A DNA stretch of 64,000 bases from Clostridium cuniculi (GTDB lineage Bacteria > Bacillota > Clostridia > Clostridiales > Clostridiaceae): assembly GCF_004353185.1 (NCBI RefSeq), contig NZ_SMUS01000003.1, positions 62,001 through 126,000 of the forward strand, given 5' to 3'. Under the pieces are notes generated by a model, which worked only from the letters and a program-made list of their open reading frames with translations, did no database searches and was not told the origin of the DNA. Of this stretch, positions 1-8,686 are shown in pieces. Position 1 is the first letter of the stretch, and every line of letters starts with the position of its first letter. Made by a program: the position numbers and the translations under genes.

Positions 1-156
1 ATTGTTTTAATGTTATTTCATGCTGTATGGGCAACTTGGGTATTATATAAAAATAATGAGGAGCAAAAAGCTAAGTTCCATAAGTTTAGTATTATTGTTT
101 GGATAGTATGGCTTGTACCTTATATTGTTGGAATGATAATAGGAATGGGAGCATAA
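1..156 (+). CDS. C-terminal end of a small hydrophobic membrane protein (partial)
   Basis: The window opens inside this reading frame, and 51 codons remain before the TAA. The fragment has two hydrophobic stretches rich in Trp and Ile/Val, separated by a short charged segment (KNNEEQKAKFHKF). This suggests two membrane helices joined by a cytoplasmic loop. The spacing of His and Trp residues recalls the small four-helix HsmA/TIGR03987 family, but this is only an impression from a fragment. The start and any promoter lie outside the window. Confidence 0.6.
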   Translation: MVLMLFHAVWATWVLYKNNEEQKAKFHKFSIIVWIVWLVPYIVGMIIGMGA

Positions 157-227
157 TAGAAGAAGTAATAAATAATATTAATATATATATTAATATCCCT
201 AAAAAGTTAAAAATTTCAAAAAAACTC

Positions 228-258
228 TTGACCGTGTGTAACACCCGGGTTTTAAAAT
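228..258 (+). promoter_or_regulatory. MerR-type promoter with 19-bp spacer and embedded dyad
   Basis: A -35 box TTGACC (228-233) and a -10 box TAAAAT (253-258) are separated by 19 bp. The spacer carries a dyad of the form CCGtGTGT-a-ACACcCGG, with one mismatched pair. An over-long spacer filled by a dyad is the hallmark of promoters activated by MerR-family regulators, which untwist the DNA. No merR gene is visible in the window. It drives the EFR1 ferrodoxin gene, whose ATG lies 47 bases downstream of the -10 box. Confidence 0.75.
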
Positions 259-304
259 AGCATTATATCAAAAAAGAGTATATATAACAAGGAGAGGATA
301 TTAA

Positions 305-1069
305 ATGTTATTTTATTTCACAGGAACTGGAAATAGTCTTTATGTTGCTAAAAATATTGAGAATAATCCAATTAGTATTCCGCAGATTATAAATAAACAA
401 GAACAGAGTTATAAAGCGGATAGAATTGGAGTGGTTGCTCCTATTTACGGACATGAACTTCCAGAAATGGTTAAAGAGTTTCTTAAAATGTCTAAGTTTC
501 AAACAGATTATTTTTATATGGTATTGACTTTTGGAAATCGTCATGGAGGAGCTGCTGAATTAATAAATAACTTTTGTAAAGAATATGGAATCAAAGTAAA
601 CTACTTAAATTTGATTCAAATGGTTGATAATTATCTACCGGTATTTGATATGGATGAACAGAGAAAAATAGACAAGAAAGTAGATAAATATTTATCAGCA
701 ATTATAAATGATATTCAAAGGAAAAGAAATTATATTCCTTTAGTTACAGATACAGATAGACAGGTGCACCAGAAATATCTGGAAATACGAAGTGAAATGC
801 CTGTAGATATATTTCAGCATTTATATAAGGTTAATAATGACTGTATTCAATGTGGAATATGCACAGAGGTCTGTCCTGCTGGTTGTATCAGTTTGCAAGA
901 TGGTAAGGTATCATATAACATGAAAAATTGTCAGACCTGCATGGCATGTATTCACAACTGTCCTAAAAAGGCAATACAGTTAAATATCCCAGAGAAAAAT
1001 CCACTAGCACGTTATCGTAATGAAAATGTGGAACTTAAAGAAATCATTGAAGCAAATAGACAAGGATAA
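305..1069 (+). CDS. EFR1-type ferrodoxin (flavodoxin-like plus two 4Fe-4S clusters)
   Basis: The protein has 254 residues. It begins with a flavodoxin-like FMN-binding signature (FYFTGTGNSLYVAK) and ends with two 4Fe-4S motifs, CIQCGICTEVCP and CQTCMACIHNCP. This two-part layout defines the EFR1 family of anaerobe electron-transfer proteins, which pass electrons between FMN and iron-sulfur clusters in the cytosol. The partner and physiological substrate are unknown. An AAGGAGAGG ribosome site precedes the ATG. The gene stands alone behind a MerR-type promoter and is followed by a terminator, so it is probably a single-gene stress-inducible unit. Confidence 0.9.
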   Translation: MLFYFTGTGNSLYVAKNIENNPISIPQIINKQEQSYKADRIGVVAPIYGHELPEMVKEFLKMSKFQTDYFYMVLTFGNRHGGAAELINNFCKEYGIKVNYLNLIQMVDNYLPVFDMDEQRKIDKKVDKYLSAIINDIQRKRNYIPLVTDTDRQVHQKYLEIRSEMPVDIFQHLYKVNNDCIQCGICTEVCPAGCISLQDGKVSYNMKNCQTCMACIHNCPKKAIQLNIPEKNPLARYRNENVELKEIIEANRQG

Positions 1070-1134
1070 TGTGATAGAGAGTGATTTTAATTTTTTATTA
1101 TGAATCATACAAAATAAAAAAAAGAATTTAATAG

Positions 1135-1170
1135 ATAGCTTTACCTATTTAATTTAGGTAAGGCTATTTT
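1135..1170 (+). terminator. Terminator after the EFR1 gene
   Basis: ATAGCTTTACCT pairs with AGGTAAGGCTAT across a 9-base loop and is followed by TTTTAT. The hairpin lies 65 bases beyond the stop codon. Confidence 0.75.
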
Positions 1171-1340
1171 ATATTTATTTAATTGTAGATAGTATTCAAA
1201 TATATATTTTAAAGGGGAATATTAAAAAATAAATAAAGTGATTTATTAATATAAAATTAGTATTAAAATAGATATATAGTTATAATAAAAATAATATAAC
1301 TTGATTATAATTTTTATATAATTATTAGGGAGGGATAAAA

Positions 1341-1877
1341 ATGAAACTGAAAAAAATGGTTGTTTGTATAACAAAGAAAGATATAAGAAACTTTTTGAAG
1401 TTACAAGATAAGCTTAATATAAGTGATATTTTTATTAATGATTATTTAAGATTAATAGGAAATGTTCAAGTATTTGGAATGAATATAAATATAGAAACAG
1501 AATTAAGTTTTTCTAAAGTTGAACACAATAATATCTATTTAAATATAAAGAGTTTTAAACTTTTAAAAATGAATATAGTAAATCCAATATCTAAAAAAAT
1601 ATTTAATTATGTAATCAATGCTTTTACTGATATAGAAGGTGTTACATTTGAAGGAAATGACTTTAAATTAGAAGTAGCAACATTAGTAAATAAATATTAT
1701 AAAGAGCAAAAGTTTATTGATTTAAATAGAGTACAAGTTATAGATGTATCGATAGTAGATAAAGAGGTTGAAGTAGAGTTTGGCGGCATAGATATTGATA
1801 CTGAAGTCATTAGAAAAGAGTATGGGAAAAATGAAGTGCCTTACGTTGAAGCTGAAATAGTAAGTGATTTAGGATAA
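1341..1877 (+). CDS. Uncharacterised 178-residue protein
   Basis: I do not recognise this protein. It has no signal peptide, no membrane segment and no cysteine cluster (one Cys near the start). It is mainly alternating hydrophobic and charged residues, with predicted beta-rich stretches such as VFGMNINIETELSF and VEVEFGGIDIDTEV. The pattern vaguely resembles soluble lipid-binding beta proteins of the LmeA/DUF2993 type, but I cannot support that assignment. The ATG follows an excellent AGGGAGGG site. It is monocistronic, ending in a strong terminator. Confidence 0.8.
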   Translation: MKLKKMVVCITKKDIRNFLKLQDKLNISDIFINDYLRLIGNVQVFGMNINIETELSFSKVEHNNIYLNIKSFKLLKMNIVNPISKKIFNYVINAFTDIEGVTFEGNDFKLEVATLVNKYYKEQKFIDLNRVQVIDVSIVDKEVEVEFGGIDIDTEVIRKEYGKNEVPYVEAEIVSDLG

Positions 1878-1889
1878 TATTTAACACTA

Positions 1890-1923
1890 AAAATCCTGCA
1901 GTAATTTTACTGTAGGATTTTTT
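1890..1923 (+). terminator. Terminator after the 178-residue gene
   Basis: AAAATCCTGCAGTAA pairs with TTACTGTAGGATTTT and is followed by a T run. It separates this gene from the azoreductase, whose start lies about 50 bases on. Confidence 0.85.
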
Positions 1924-1976
1924 AGTTATTAAATTTATATAAAAAGTAAATAATATTAAAGAAAAGAGGTGCATAT

Positions 1977-2633
1977 ATGAAGAAAAAATTATTATATATA
2001 AGCGTTAATTCAAAACCAGAGGAATTATCATCATCTAAAACTGTAGCAAGGACTTTTATTAATAGGTTCTTAGAAAAGTATAGTGATTTTGAAGTAGAAG
2101 AAATAGATTTATATAAGGAACACATACCAAGATTAGAATATCAATATTTTAAAGATAGAAATTGCGTAATTAGTGAGGAAGATGCGAAGAAGTTACCTGA
2201 AAAGGATCAGAAAGAAATAAGAAGAATAAGAGAATTATGTGACCAATTTATAAGTGCACAAATGTATGTAATAGCAGCTCCAATGTGGAGTTTATCATTC
2301 CCAGCACCCTTAAAAGAGTATATTGATTGTATAGTTCAAACAGATAAGACTATTTCTTTTGAAGAAGGAAAAAAGCCAAAAGGATTACTAAATGATAAGA
2401 ATAGGGCATTAGTATATATAGAGTCTTCCGGCGGAAATATACCTTGGGTATTAGATGCTATAATGGATAAGGGAGAAAATTACGTAGCTAAAATAATGAA
2501 GTTTATTGGAATTAAGCATGTTCAAGAGCTTAAGGTAGATGGAACAGGGAAAAGTGAAGAAGAAAGAAAAAATGCTATAAAAAAGGCTGAGGAAAATATT
2601 GATTCAATATTAGTTGGAATAGATTTAGAGTAA
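1977..2633 (+). CDS. azoR: FMN-dependent NADH-azoreductase-like flavoprotein
   Basis: The 218-residue protein has the flavodoxin-like fold of AzoR/NAD(P)H quinone reductases. The N-terminal strand KLLYISVNSKP is followed by an SSSKTVA phosphate-binding loop. The segment APMWSLSFPAPLKEYID is the typical FMN-contact loop, and ESSGGN lies near the isoalloxazine site. These enzymes reduce quinones and azo compounds with NADH in the cytosol and often serve in electrophile stress. The start is set by AAGAGGTG before the ATG. It is a single-gene unit convergent with kup. Confidence 0.85.
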   Translation: MKKKLLYISVNSKPEELSSSKTVARTFINRFLEKYSDFEVEEIDLYKEHIPRLEYQYFKDRNCVISEEDAKKLPEKDQKEIRRIRELCDQFISAQMYVIAAPMWSLSFPAPLKEYIDCIVQTDKTISFEEGKKPKGLLNDKNRALVYIESSGGNIPWVLDAIMDKGENYVAKIMKFIGIKHVQELKVDGTGKSEEERKNAIKKAEENIDSILVGIDLE

Positions 2634-2654
2634 TTAAGAATAAATATTTATTTT

Positions 2655-2691
2655 AAAAGTCGATATCTAGTATTTATTGATATCGACTTTT
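2655..2691. terminator. Bidirectional terminator between azoR and kup
   Basis: A perfect 13-bp stem (AAAAGTCGATATC with GATATCGACTTTT) has an A run on one side and a T run on the other. It can therefore end transcripts arriving from both convergent genes. Confidence 0.9.
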
Positions 2692-2711
2692 AAAATTAAG
2701 TTTATCTATAT

Positions 2712-4739
2712 TTAAACTTTAGAAGTTCTTTTATTTAATGGATATTTTCTTGTTAAAATAGTAGGATTACTATGTCCTAAAAATAGAGGAACTTTTTCAA
2801 TATAAACATCACTAGTATCAAGTCCAAACCATTTTGATGGTGAAACTGTAAATTTCTTAATAAATAAATTAAGTTTAAGTATAGTTGATTCCCAAAAGTT
2901 TAATTTTGATTCTTGTGAAAGTTGTTCTTGAATTAATATAAAACGAAAATCACCAACTATTCTATTTTTTATTGTTGTATAAGTTCGAGATTGAAGTTCA
3001 ATTTCGCCACTTTCAACTAATTCAGTTGAAATTTGACGTAAGAAAACATTTAAGTTTTGTTCTACTCTGAATCCAAGATTAAGTTGAACTTTTACAATAT
3101 AAGATGTTCCAAATGTATCTACTGTATAATCTGCCTGATAAGGTTCATCTGTAACAGATATATGAACAAACCAATAAACATCAGCTTTTTTAGGTCTTTT
3201 ATCTAAAATAGAATACATTATCTTTTTTTCTACCTTTTTGCTAGAACAACTATTAGTTAAATAAACAAGGTTTGTTGCAAACTTTGGTCTAGCTTCATCT
3301 TTACGTAAATTATTTAATTGTTCTTTATAATCAGAAATTCTAACATTTTCTAACAAGCTCATCTTAATATAATAGCTTTTAATCCAAATATACATAACTG
3401 ACAAAATAATAAAAGCAATTAAGACAGCAACAAATCCTCCATGTGCAAATTTAACTGCATTTGCAATAAAGAATGAAAATTCAAATGTAGCAAAGAAAAT
3501 AAAAATAATTAAAGAAAGAATAAAAGGTGTTTTCTTCTTTAATAAATAGTTAAATAATAAAATTGAAGTCATTAGCATCGTAACTGTAATTGCAAGTCCG
3601 TAAGCTGCCTCCATACTTTCAGAACTTTTAAAATAAAGTACTATTCCTATACAAACAACCCATAGTATTCTACTGATAGAAGGGATATATAATTGTCCCT
3701 TAGAATGAGATGGGTATAGTGTATGAAGTTTAGGAAATAAATTTAATTTAATTGCTTCAGAAACAAGGGTAAAAGATCCTGAAATCAATGCTTGTGAAGC
3801 AATAATTGCAGCTAATGTTGAAATTATTATACCAAACATTAAAAGAGATTTAGGTATCATTTGGTAAAATGGATTTAAATCTTTTATAGCAAGAATAGCC
3901 GGATTATTTTTTGCTGCTAATATCCATGCACCTTGTCCAAAATAATTTATTAATAAACATATTTTAACGAAAGGCCATGTTACATATATATTTTTTTTCC
4001 CAACATGTCCAAGGTCTGAGTAAAGGGCTTCAGCACCTGTTGATGATAGGAATATACCGCCTAGAATAAAAAATCCTAACTTATTTTCATCGCTAAAAAG
4101 AACCTTTACTGCATAATGTGGTGAAAGTGCACGTAATAAACTAAAATCATTACAAAGGTTAATAATACCAAAGAATGCAAGTGAACAAAACCAAATTAGC
4201 ATAATTGGACCAAATAATTTACCGATAAAATCAGTTCCTAAATGTTGTATAAAGAAAAGAAGGCTTATAATGCAAATTACAATTATAATAATATTATTTT
4301 GGTTATTACCAAATAAATTATTAAAGCTAGGAATTAATTTTAAACCTTCAACAGCTGAAGTTACTGTTACAGCAGGGGTTAGCATACCATCTGCAAGTAA
4401 TGCAGAACCACCAATCATAGCAGGAATAATAAGCCATTTAGCTTGTTTACGAACTAAAGTAAAAAGAGAAAAAATTCCACCTTCTCCTTTATTATCTGCT
4501 TTTAATGTTATTAATACATATTTTATTGTTGTTAGAATAGTAAGTGTCCAAAATACCAAGGATAAGGTTCCAAGAATAAAATCTTCAGAAACACTTTGTA
4601 GGCCACCATTGTTATGTATTACAGATCTCATTACATAAAGTGGAGATGTTCCTATATCTCCATAAACTACACCTAATGTTACTAAAACTCCAGCCAAGGT
4701 TAATTTAGAAATATTATTTTTTTTATTAATCGACTCCAT
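2712..4739 (-). CDS. kup: Potassium uptake protein Kup
   Basis: A KUP/HAK-type potassium-proton symporter of 675 residues. The conserved GVVYGDIGTSPLYV motif begins about 20 residues in. Around twelve hydrophobic helices follow, including the family motif DNKGEGGIFSLF, and the cytoplasmic tail of about 200 residues is typical of the family. I start it at the ATG at 4739, because AAGGAAG lies 7 bases upstream. A TTG further out at 4757 would put that ribosome site inside the gene. I found no c-di-AMP riboswitch-like leader upstream. It is transcribed alone, divergent from the ABC exporter. Confidence 0.93.
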   Translation of the reverse strand: MESINKKNNISKLTLAGVLVTLGVVYGDIGTSPLYVMRSVIHNNGGLQSVSEDFILGTLSLVFWTLTILTTIKYVLITLKADNKGEGGIFSLFTLVRKQAKWLIIPAMIGGSALLADGMLTPAVTVTSAVEGLKLIPSFNNLFGNNQNNIIIIVICIISLLFFIQHLGTDFIGKLFGPIMLIWFCSLAFFGIINLCNDFSLLRALSPHYAVKVLFSDENKLGFFILGGIFLSSTGAEALYSDLGHVGKKNIYVTWPFVKICLLINYFGQGAWILAAKNNPAILAIKDLNPFYQMIPKSLLMFGIIISTLAAIIASQALISGSFTLVSEAIKLNLFPKLHTLYPSHSKGQLYIPSISRILWVVCIGIVLYFKSSESMEAAYGLAITVTMLMTSILLFNYLLKKKTPFILSLIIFIFFATFEFSFFIANAVKFAHGGFVAVLIAFIILSVMYIWIKSYYIKMSLLENVRISDYKEQLNNLRKDEARPKFATNLVYLTNSCSSKKVEKKIMYSILDKRPKKADVYWFVHISVTDEPYQADYTVDTFGTSYIVKVQLNLGFRVEQNLNVFLRQISTELVESGEIELQSRTYTTIKNRIVGDFRFILIQEQLSQESKLNFWESTILKLNLFIKKFTVSPSKWFGLDTSDVYIEKVPLFLGHSNPTILTRKYPLNKRTSKV

Positions 4740-5072
4740 ATTCAACTTCCTTTTCAAAAAAGTATATATTATATATATTGTGCTAGATTATACAACTAAT
4801 ACCATATAAAAACAATGTGTTAAGAAATAATGAAATTTAAATTAAAATATTTTAAATTATTCTATTGTTAATATGTAGTTGTTTTCAATTATTAAAAATT
4901 CAGTAAAATATTACTAAATGAGATAAAATGTTAAATTTAGATTAAAATATGATAAAAAAACTATTTTTGAAATATATGAAAAATAATTAAAAACTTTACT
5001 TATTAAGTGGGTTTATTATAATGATTTATAGATTAGAATATAAAAAATAATAGATGGGAGGATGGATATAGG
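4740..5072. other. Divergent intergenic region between kup and the ABC exporter
   Basis: This is about 330 bases of very AT-rich sequence holding the promoters for kup (leftward) and the exporter pair (rightward). A TATAAT at about 5016-5021 is a plausible -10 for the exporter. No structured leader, operator dyad or small gene stands out. Confidence 0.5.
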
Positions 5073-6791
5073 ATGTTTAAGTTAAGGGAGTTTCTTAAAC
5101 CATATATAAAAGAAACAGTAATAGGTTCAGGTGCCAAATTGTTTGAGGCTATTTTAGAATTATTATTACCTATTTTTATGGGAAAAATAATAGATATTGG
5201 AATAGTAAATAAGGACATGCCATATATAGGTAAAATGGCCTTGATAATGTTTGTTGTAATAAGTATAGGATTAGCATCAGCTTCTTTGTGTCAATATTAT
5301 GCTTCTTATACATGTCAAAATGTCGGTAATGATATTAGAAAAGAATTATTAAGAAAGATATCTTTATTTTCCTATGCAGATATAGATAGATTTGGCAATT
5401 CTACGTTAATAAATAGAATGACTAATGATGTAAATCAAGTAGTTTTAGCAGTTGCTATGTTAATTAGACTTGTAAGTAGAGCACCTTTTTTATGTATTGG
5501 CGCTATAGTAATGTCAATATACATAGCTCCAAAAATGTCATTAATATTCTTAGTTTTAATTCCAATATTTATTTTGGTAATAGCTGTAATTATGAAAAGA
5601 ACTATACCATTATATAAAAATGCTCAAGGAAAAATGGACAACTTAGGTCATGTACTTAAAGAAAATTTAACTGGAGTTCGTGTTATTAGAGCCTTTGCAA
5701 GACATGAAAATGAAAGTGAACGTATAAAGGATGCAACAGAAGAGGTGTCTAAAGCCTATATAAAAGTTACAAATTTATCTGCCTTAATGAATCCTATAAC
5801 TTCACTTATAATGAATATAGGAATTATAGTTTTACTTTATGTAGGTGGAATTAATGTAAATATCGGAACTTTAACTCAAGGAGATATTGTTGTTTTAATA
5901 AATTACATAACGCAAGTTTTATTAGCTTTAATAGTAGTTGCAAATTTATTAGTTACATTTACTAAGGCTTCAGCATCTTCAGTAAGAATAAATGAAGTAT
6001 TAGAATATGTACCAAGTATTAAAGATGAAGAATGTTTAGAAGATATTTCAGAAGAAATAATAATAAATAAAGAAATAGTGACTTTTGATAATGTAACTTT
6101 TAAATATAACTCAGAAGAAGTTTTATCAGACTTATCATTTTCAATTAAAAAAGGTGAAGTCTTTGGTATAGTGGGAACAACAGGTAGTGGTAAGTCTACT
6201 GTGGCAAATTTAATACCAAGATTCTATGATACAACAAAAGGTAAAGTATTATTTAAGGGTAAAGATGTAAGAAAGATATCACAAAATTCTTTACATGATC
6301 AAATTGGGATAGTACCTCAAAAATCAGTATTATTTACAGGTACAATAAGTGAAAATATTAAATGGGGAAAAGAAGATGCAACTAATGAAGAAATAATAGA
6401 GGCATTAAAAGCTGCTCAAGCCTATGATTTTGTTAGTAAAATGCAAGATGGTATAGATTCTGTTATTTATGAGGGTGGAAAGAACTTTTCAGGTGGACAA
6501 AAGCAACGTTTAGCTATTGCAAGAGCCTTAGTTAAAAAGCCTTCATTAATTATTTTAGATGATAGTTTAAGTGCTTTAGATTATGCAACTGATAAAAAAC
6601 TTAGAGAATCTTTAAAAGAAAATTTAAAAGATACTACTACAATAATAATTTCTCAAAGAATTAGTTCAATAATTTCCGCAGATAAAATTTTAGTATTAGA
6701 TGATGGAAAATGTATGGGACTTGGAACTCATGAAGAGTTAATAGGAAATTGTCCTACTTATAGAGAAATATACGAATCTCAAGTTAAGTAA
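5073..6791 (+). CDS. ABC exporter half-transporter A, with degenerate Walker B
   Basis: The 572-residue protein has six membrane helices (residues about 20-300) and a C-terminal ATPase domain. Walker A is GTTGSGKST and the signature is FSGGQKQ. The Walker B reads LIILDD, so the catalytic Glu is replaced by Asp. That is the usual mark of the degenerate site in heterodimeric exporters such as TM287/288, LmrCD and BmrCD. The partner begins 15 bases downstream. The pair probably exports drugs or lipids. The ATG sits 11 bases after GGGAGG. Confidence 0.92.
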   Translation: MFKLREFLKPYIKETVIGSGAKLFEAILELLLPIFMGKIIDIGIVNKDMPYIGKMALIMFVVISIGLASASLCQYYASYTCQNVGNDIRKELLRKISLFSYADIDRFGNSTLINRMTNDVNQVVLAVAMLIRLVSRAPFLCIGAIVMSIYIAPKMSLIFLVLIPIFILVIAVIMKRTIPLYKNAQGKMDNLGHVLKENLTGVRVIRAFARHENESERIKDATEEVSKAYIKVTNLSALMNPITSLIMNIGIIVLLYVGGINVNIGTLTQGDIVVLINYITQVLLALIVVANLLVTFTKASASSVRINEVLEYVPSIKDEECLEDISEEIIINKEIVTFDNVTFKYNSEEVLSDLSFSIKKGEVFGIVGTTGSGKSTVANLIPRFYDTTKGKVLFKGKDVRKISQNSLHDQIGIVPQKSVLFTGTISENIKWGKEDATNEEIIEALKAAQAYDFVSKMQDGIDSVIYEGGKNFSGGQKQRLAIARALVKKPSLIILDDSLSALDYATDKKLRESLKENLKDTTTIIISQRISSIISADKILVLDDGKCMGLGTHEELIGNCPTYREIYESQVK

Positions 6792-6806
6792 AGGGGGAGA
6801 GTACTT

Positions 6807-8528
6807 ATGAGTAATTTTAAAAGAGTATTAACATATGTAAATAAATATAAAGTTCAAGTTATACTAGCAATTTTATGTGCCTTTATTACTAATATTGGAG
6901 TAGTTATTGCAACATATTTAAGTGGATTAGCAATAGATGAAATTGGTGGAGTAGGGAATGTTAATTTTGAAAGTCTATTTATAATACTAATAGCCCTTGG
7001 ACTTATTTATTTAATTTCGTCTATATTTCAATGGTTTATATCAAGATATGCAAATAAGGTTTCATATTTAATAGTTAGAGATATGAGAAGAGATACCTTT
7101 GAAAGTTTGAATAAGCAACCATTAGCTTATTATGATCATAATCCACATGGGGATATTATTAGTCGTTTTACTAATGATTTAGATAATGTTAGTGATGCTT
7201 TAGCAGTATCAATTACTAATGTATTTTCAGGAGCAGTTACTGTAATTACAGCACTTATATGTATGCTATATTTAAATGTTAAAATTACTTTAGCTATATT
7301 AGTAGTAACACCTATATGTTTTTTAATTGCTTCAATGATAAGTAAATTTAGTCAAAGATCTTTTTTAAAGCAGCAGCAATCAGTTGGGGAATTATCTTCA
7401 TTTGTATCAGAAATAGTTGGGAATCAAAAAATTGTAAAAGCATTTCATAGAGAAAAAACAGCAATGGAACAATTTGAAAAAATTTCAGACAATCTTTGTG
7501 CAACTGCTACAAATGCTATGTTTGCTTCAGCACTTATTAATCCAAGTACAAGGTTTATAAACAATATATCTTATATAGCTGTTGGGCTTGTTGGCGGAAT
7601 TTTAGCTATAAAAGAAGGAGTTTCTGTTGGAATAGTTTCGAGTTTTTTAATATATTCAGCTCAATTTGCAAAGCCTTTTAATGAAATATCAGGAATAACA
7701 TCTCAGATACAAACTGCTTTTGCTTCATTAACTCGTATATTTAATATAATAGATGAAAAACCAGAAGCTCCAGATAAAAATGATGCTATAGAGTTAAACA
7801 ACTGCATGGGTAATGTAAAAATTGAGAATGTATATTTTTCTTATGATAAAAATACTTCCTTGATAGAAGATTTTTCTTTTGAAGCTAAGGCTGGTGAAAC
7901 AGTAGCTATTGTTGGTCCAACAGGATGTGGAAAAACTACATTAGTTAATTTATTAATGAGATTTTATGATATAGATAAAGGGGCAATATATGTAGATGGT
8001 ACTAATATTAAGAGTATAACAAGAGATAGTTTAAGAAAGAATTTTGGTATGGTACTTCAAGATCCATGGCTTTTTAATAGCACAGTAAAAGAAAATATTG
8101 CTTATGGAAAACCAGATGCAACGGAAGAAGAAATAGTTAATGCTGCAAAAGCAGCTCATGCACATTCTTTTATTAAAAGGTTAAAGGATGGATATGATAC
8201 TGTAATAAATGATGAAGATTTATCAGCAGGGCAAAGACAATTATTAACTATAGCTAGAGTAATGCTTGCACAGCCTAAAATTCTTATATTAGATGAGGCT
8301 ACAAGTTCTATTGATACTTTAACAGAAGTTAGAATACAAAGGGCATTTTTAAAGCTTATGGAAGGAAGAACTAGCTTTGTTATTGCCCATAGACTTTCAA
8401 CTATTGTTAATGCTGATAAGATATTAGTCATGAATAAAGGAAATATAATAGAACAAGGAAATCATAAGGAGCTTTTAGAAAAGAAGGGATTCTATTATGA
8501 TTTATATAATAGTCAGTTTTCATATTAG
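6807..8528 (+). CDS. ABC exporter half-transporter B, with canonical Walker B
   Basis: The 573-residue partner of the preceding gene has the same layout: membrane domain, then ATPase. Walker A is GPTGCGKTT and Walker B is ILILDEATSSID with the catalytic Glu present. The signature reads LSAGQRQ rather than LSGGQ. With the D-type Walker B in protein A, this is the complementary pattern of one degenerate and one active ATP site. GGGGGAG precedes the ATG. The two genes form a two-gene operon closed by a terminator. Confidence 0.92.
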   Translation: MSNFKRVLTYVNKYKVQVILAILCAFITNIGVVIATYLSGLAIDEIGGVGNVNFESLFIILIALGLIYLISSIFQWFISRYANKVSYLIVRDMRRDTFESLNKQPLAYYDHNPHGDIISRFTNDLDNVSDALAVSITNVFSGAVTVITALICMLYLNVKITLAILVVTPICFLIASMISKFSQRSFLKQQQSVGELSSFVSEIVGNQKIVKAFHREKTAMEQFEKISDNLCATATNAMFASALINPSTRFINNISYIAVGLVGGILAIKEGVSVGIVSSFLIYSAQFAKPFNEISGITSQIQTAFASLTRIFNIIDEKPEAPDKNDAIELNNCMGNVKIENVYFSYDKNTSLIEDFSFEAKAGETVAIVGPTGCGKTTLVNLLMRFYDIDKGAIYVDGTNIKSITRDSLRKNFGMVLQDPWLFNSTVKENIAYGKPDATEEEIVNAAKAAHAHSFIKRLKDGYDTVINDEDLSAGQRQLLTIARVMLAQPKILILDEATSSIDTLTEVRIQRAFLKLMEGRTSFVIAHRLSTIVNADKILVMNKGNIIEQGNHKELLEKKGFYYDLYNSQFSY

Positions 8529-8572
8529 TTCTATTTAAAATTTGAATTATTTTTGTAATTTGAAATAAAGCA

Positions 8573-8614
8573 AAAGGTCTTAATAAATCAAAAAATTTAT
8601 TAAGACCTTTGTTT
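8573..8614. terminator. Bidirectional terminator between exporter and nuclease genes
   Basis: AAAGGTCTTAATAAAT pairs with ATTTATTAAGACCTTT across a short A-rich loop. A and T runs flank it, and it lies between convergent genes. Confidence 0.88.
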
Positions 8615-8686
8615 ATTTTAACTAAAGTTATTGCTTCTTTTAGTTCTAAATATTAAGTAGTTAGCTTTTCTAGATATAATTAGAAA

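Noticed and set aside
4270..4638. A 122-codon plus-strand frame inside kup
   Set aside because: It is the antisense shadow of conserved membrane helices of Kup and has no ribosome site.
4740..5072. A c-di-AMP (ydaO-type) riboswitch before kup
   Set aside because: The region is too AT-rich and lacks any conserved paired core.
5062..5085. A seven-codon frame (ATG at 5062) before the ABC exporter gene
   Set aside because: Its start abuts GGGAGG without a spacer. The real ATG at 5073 is in another frame with acceptable spacing.
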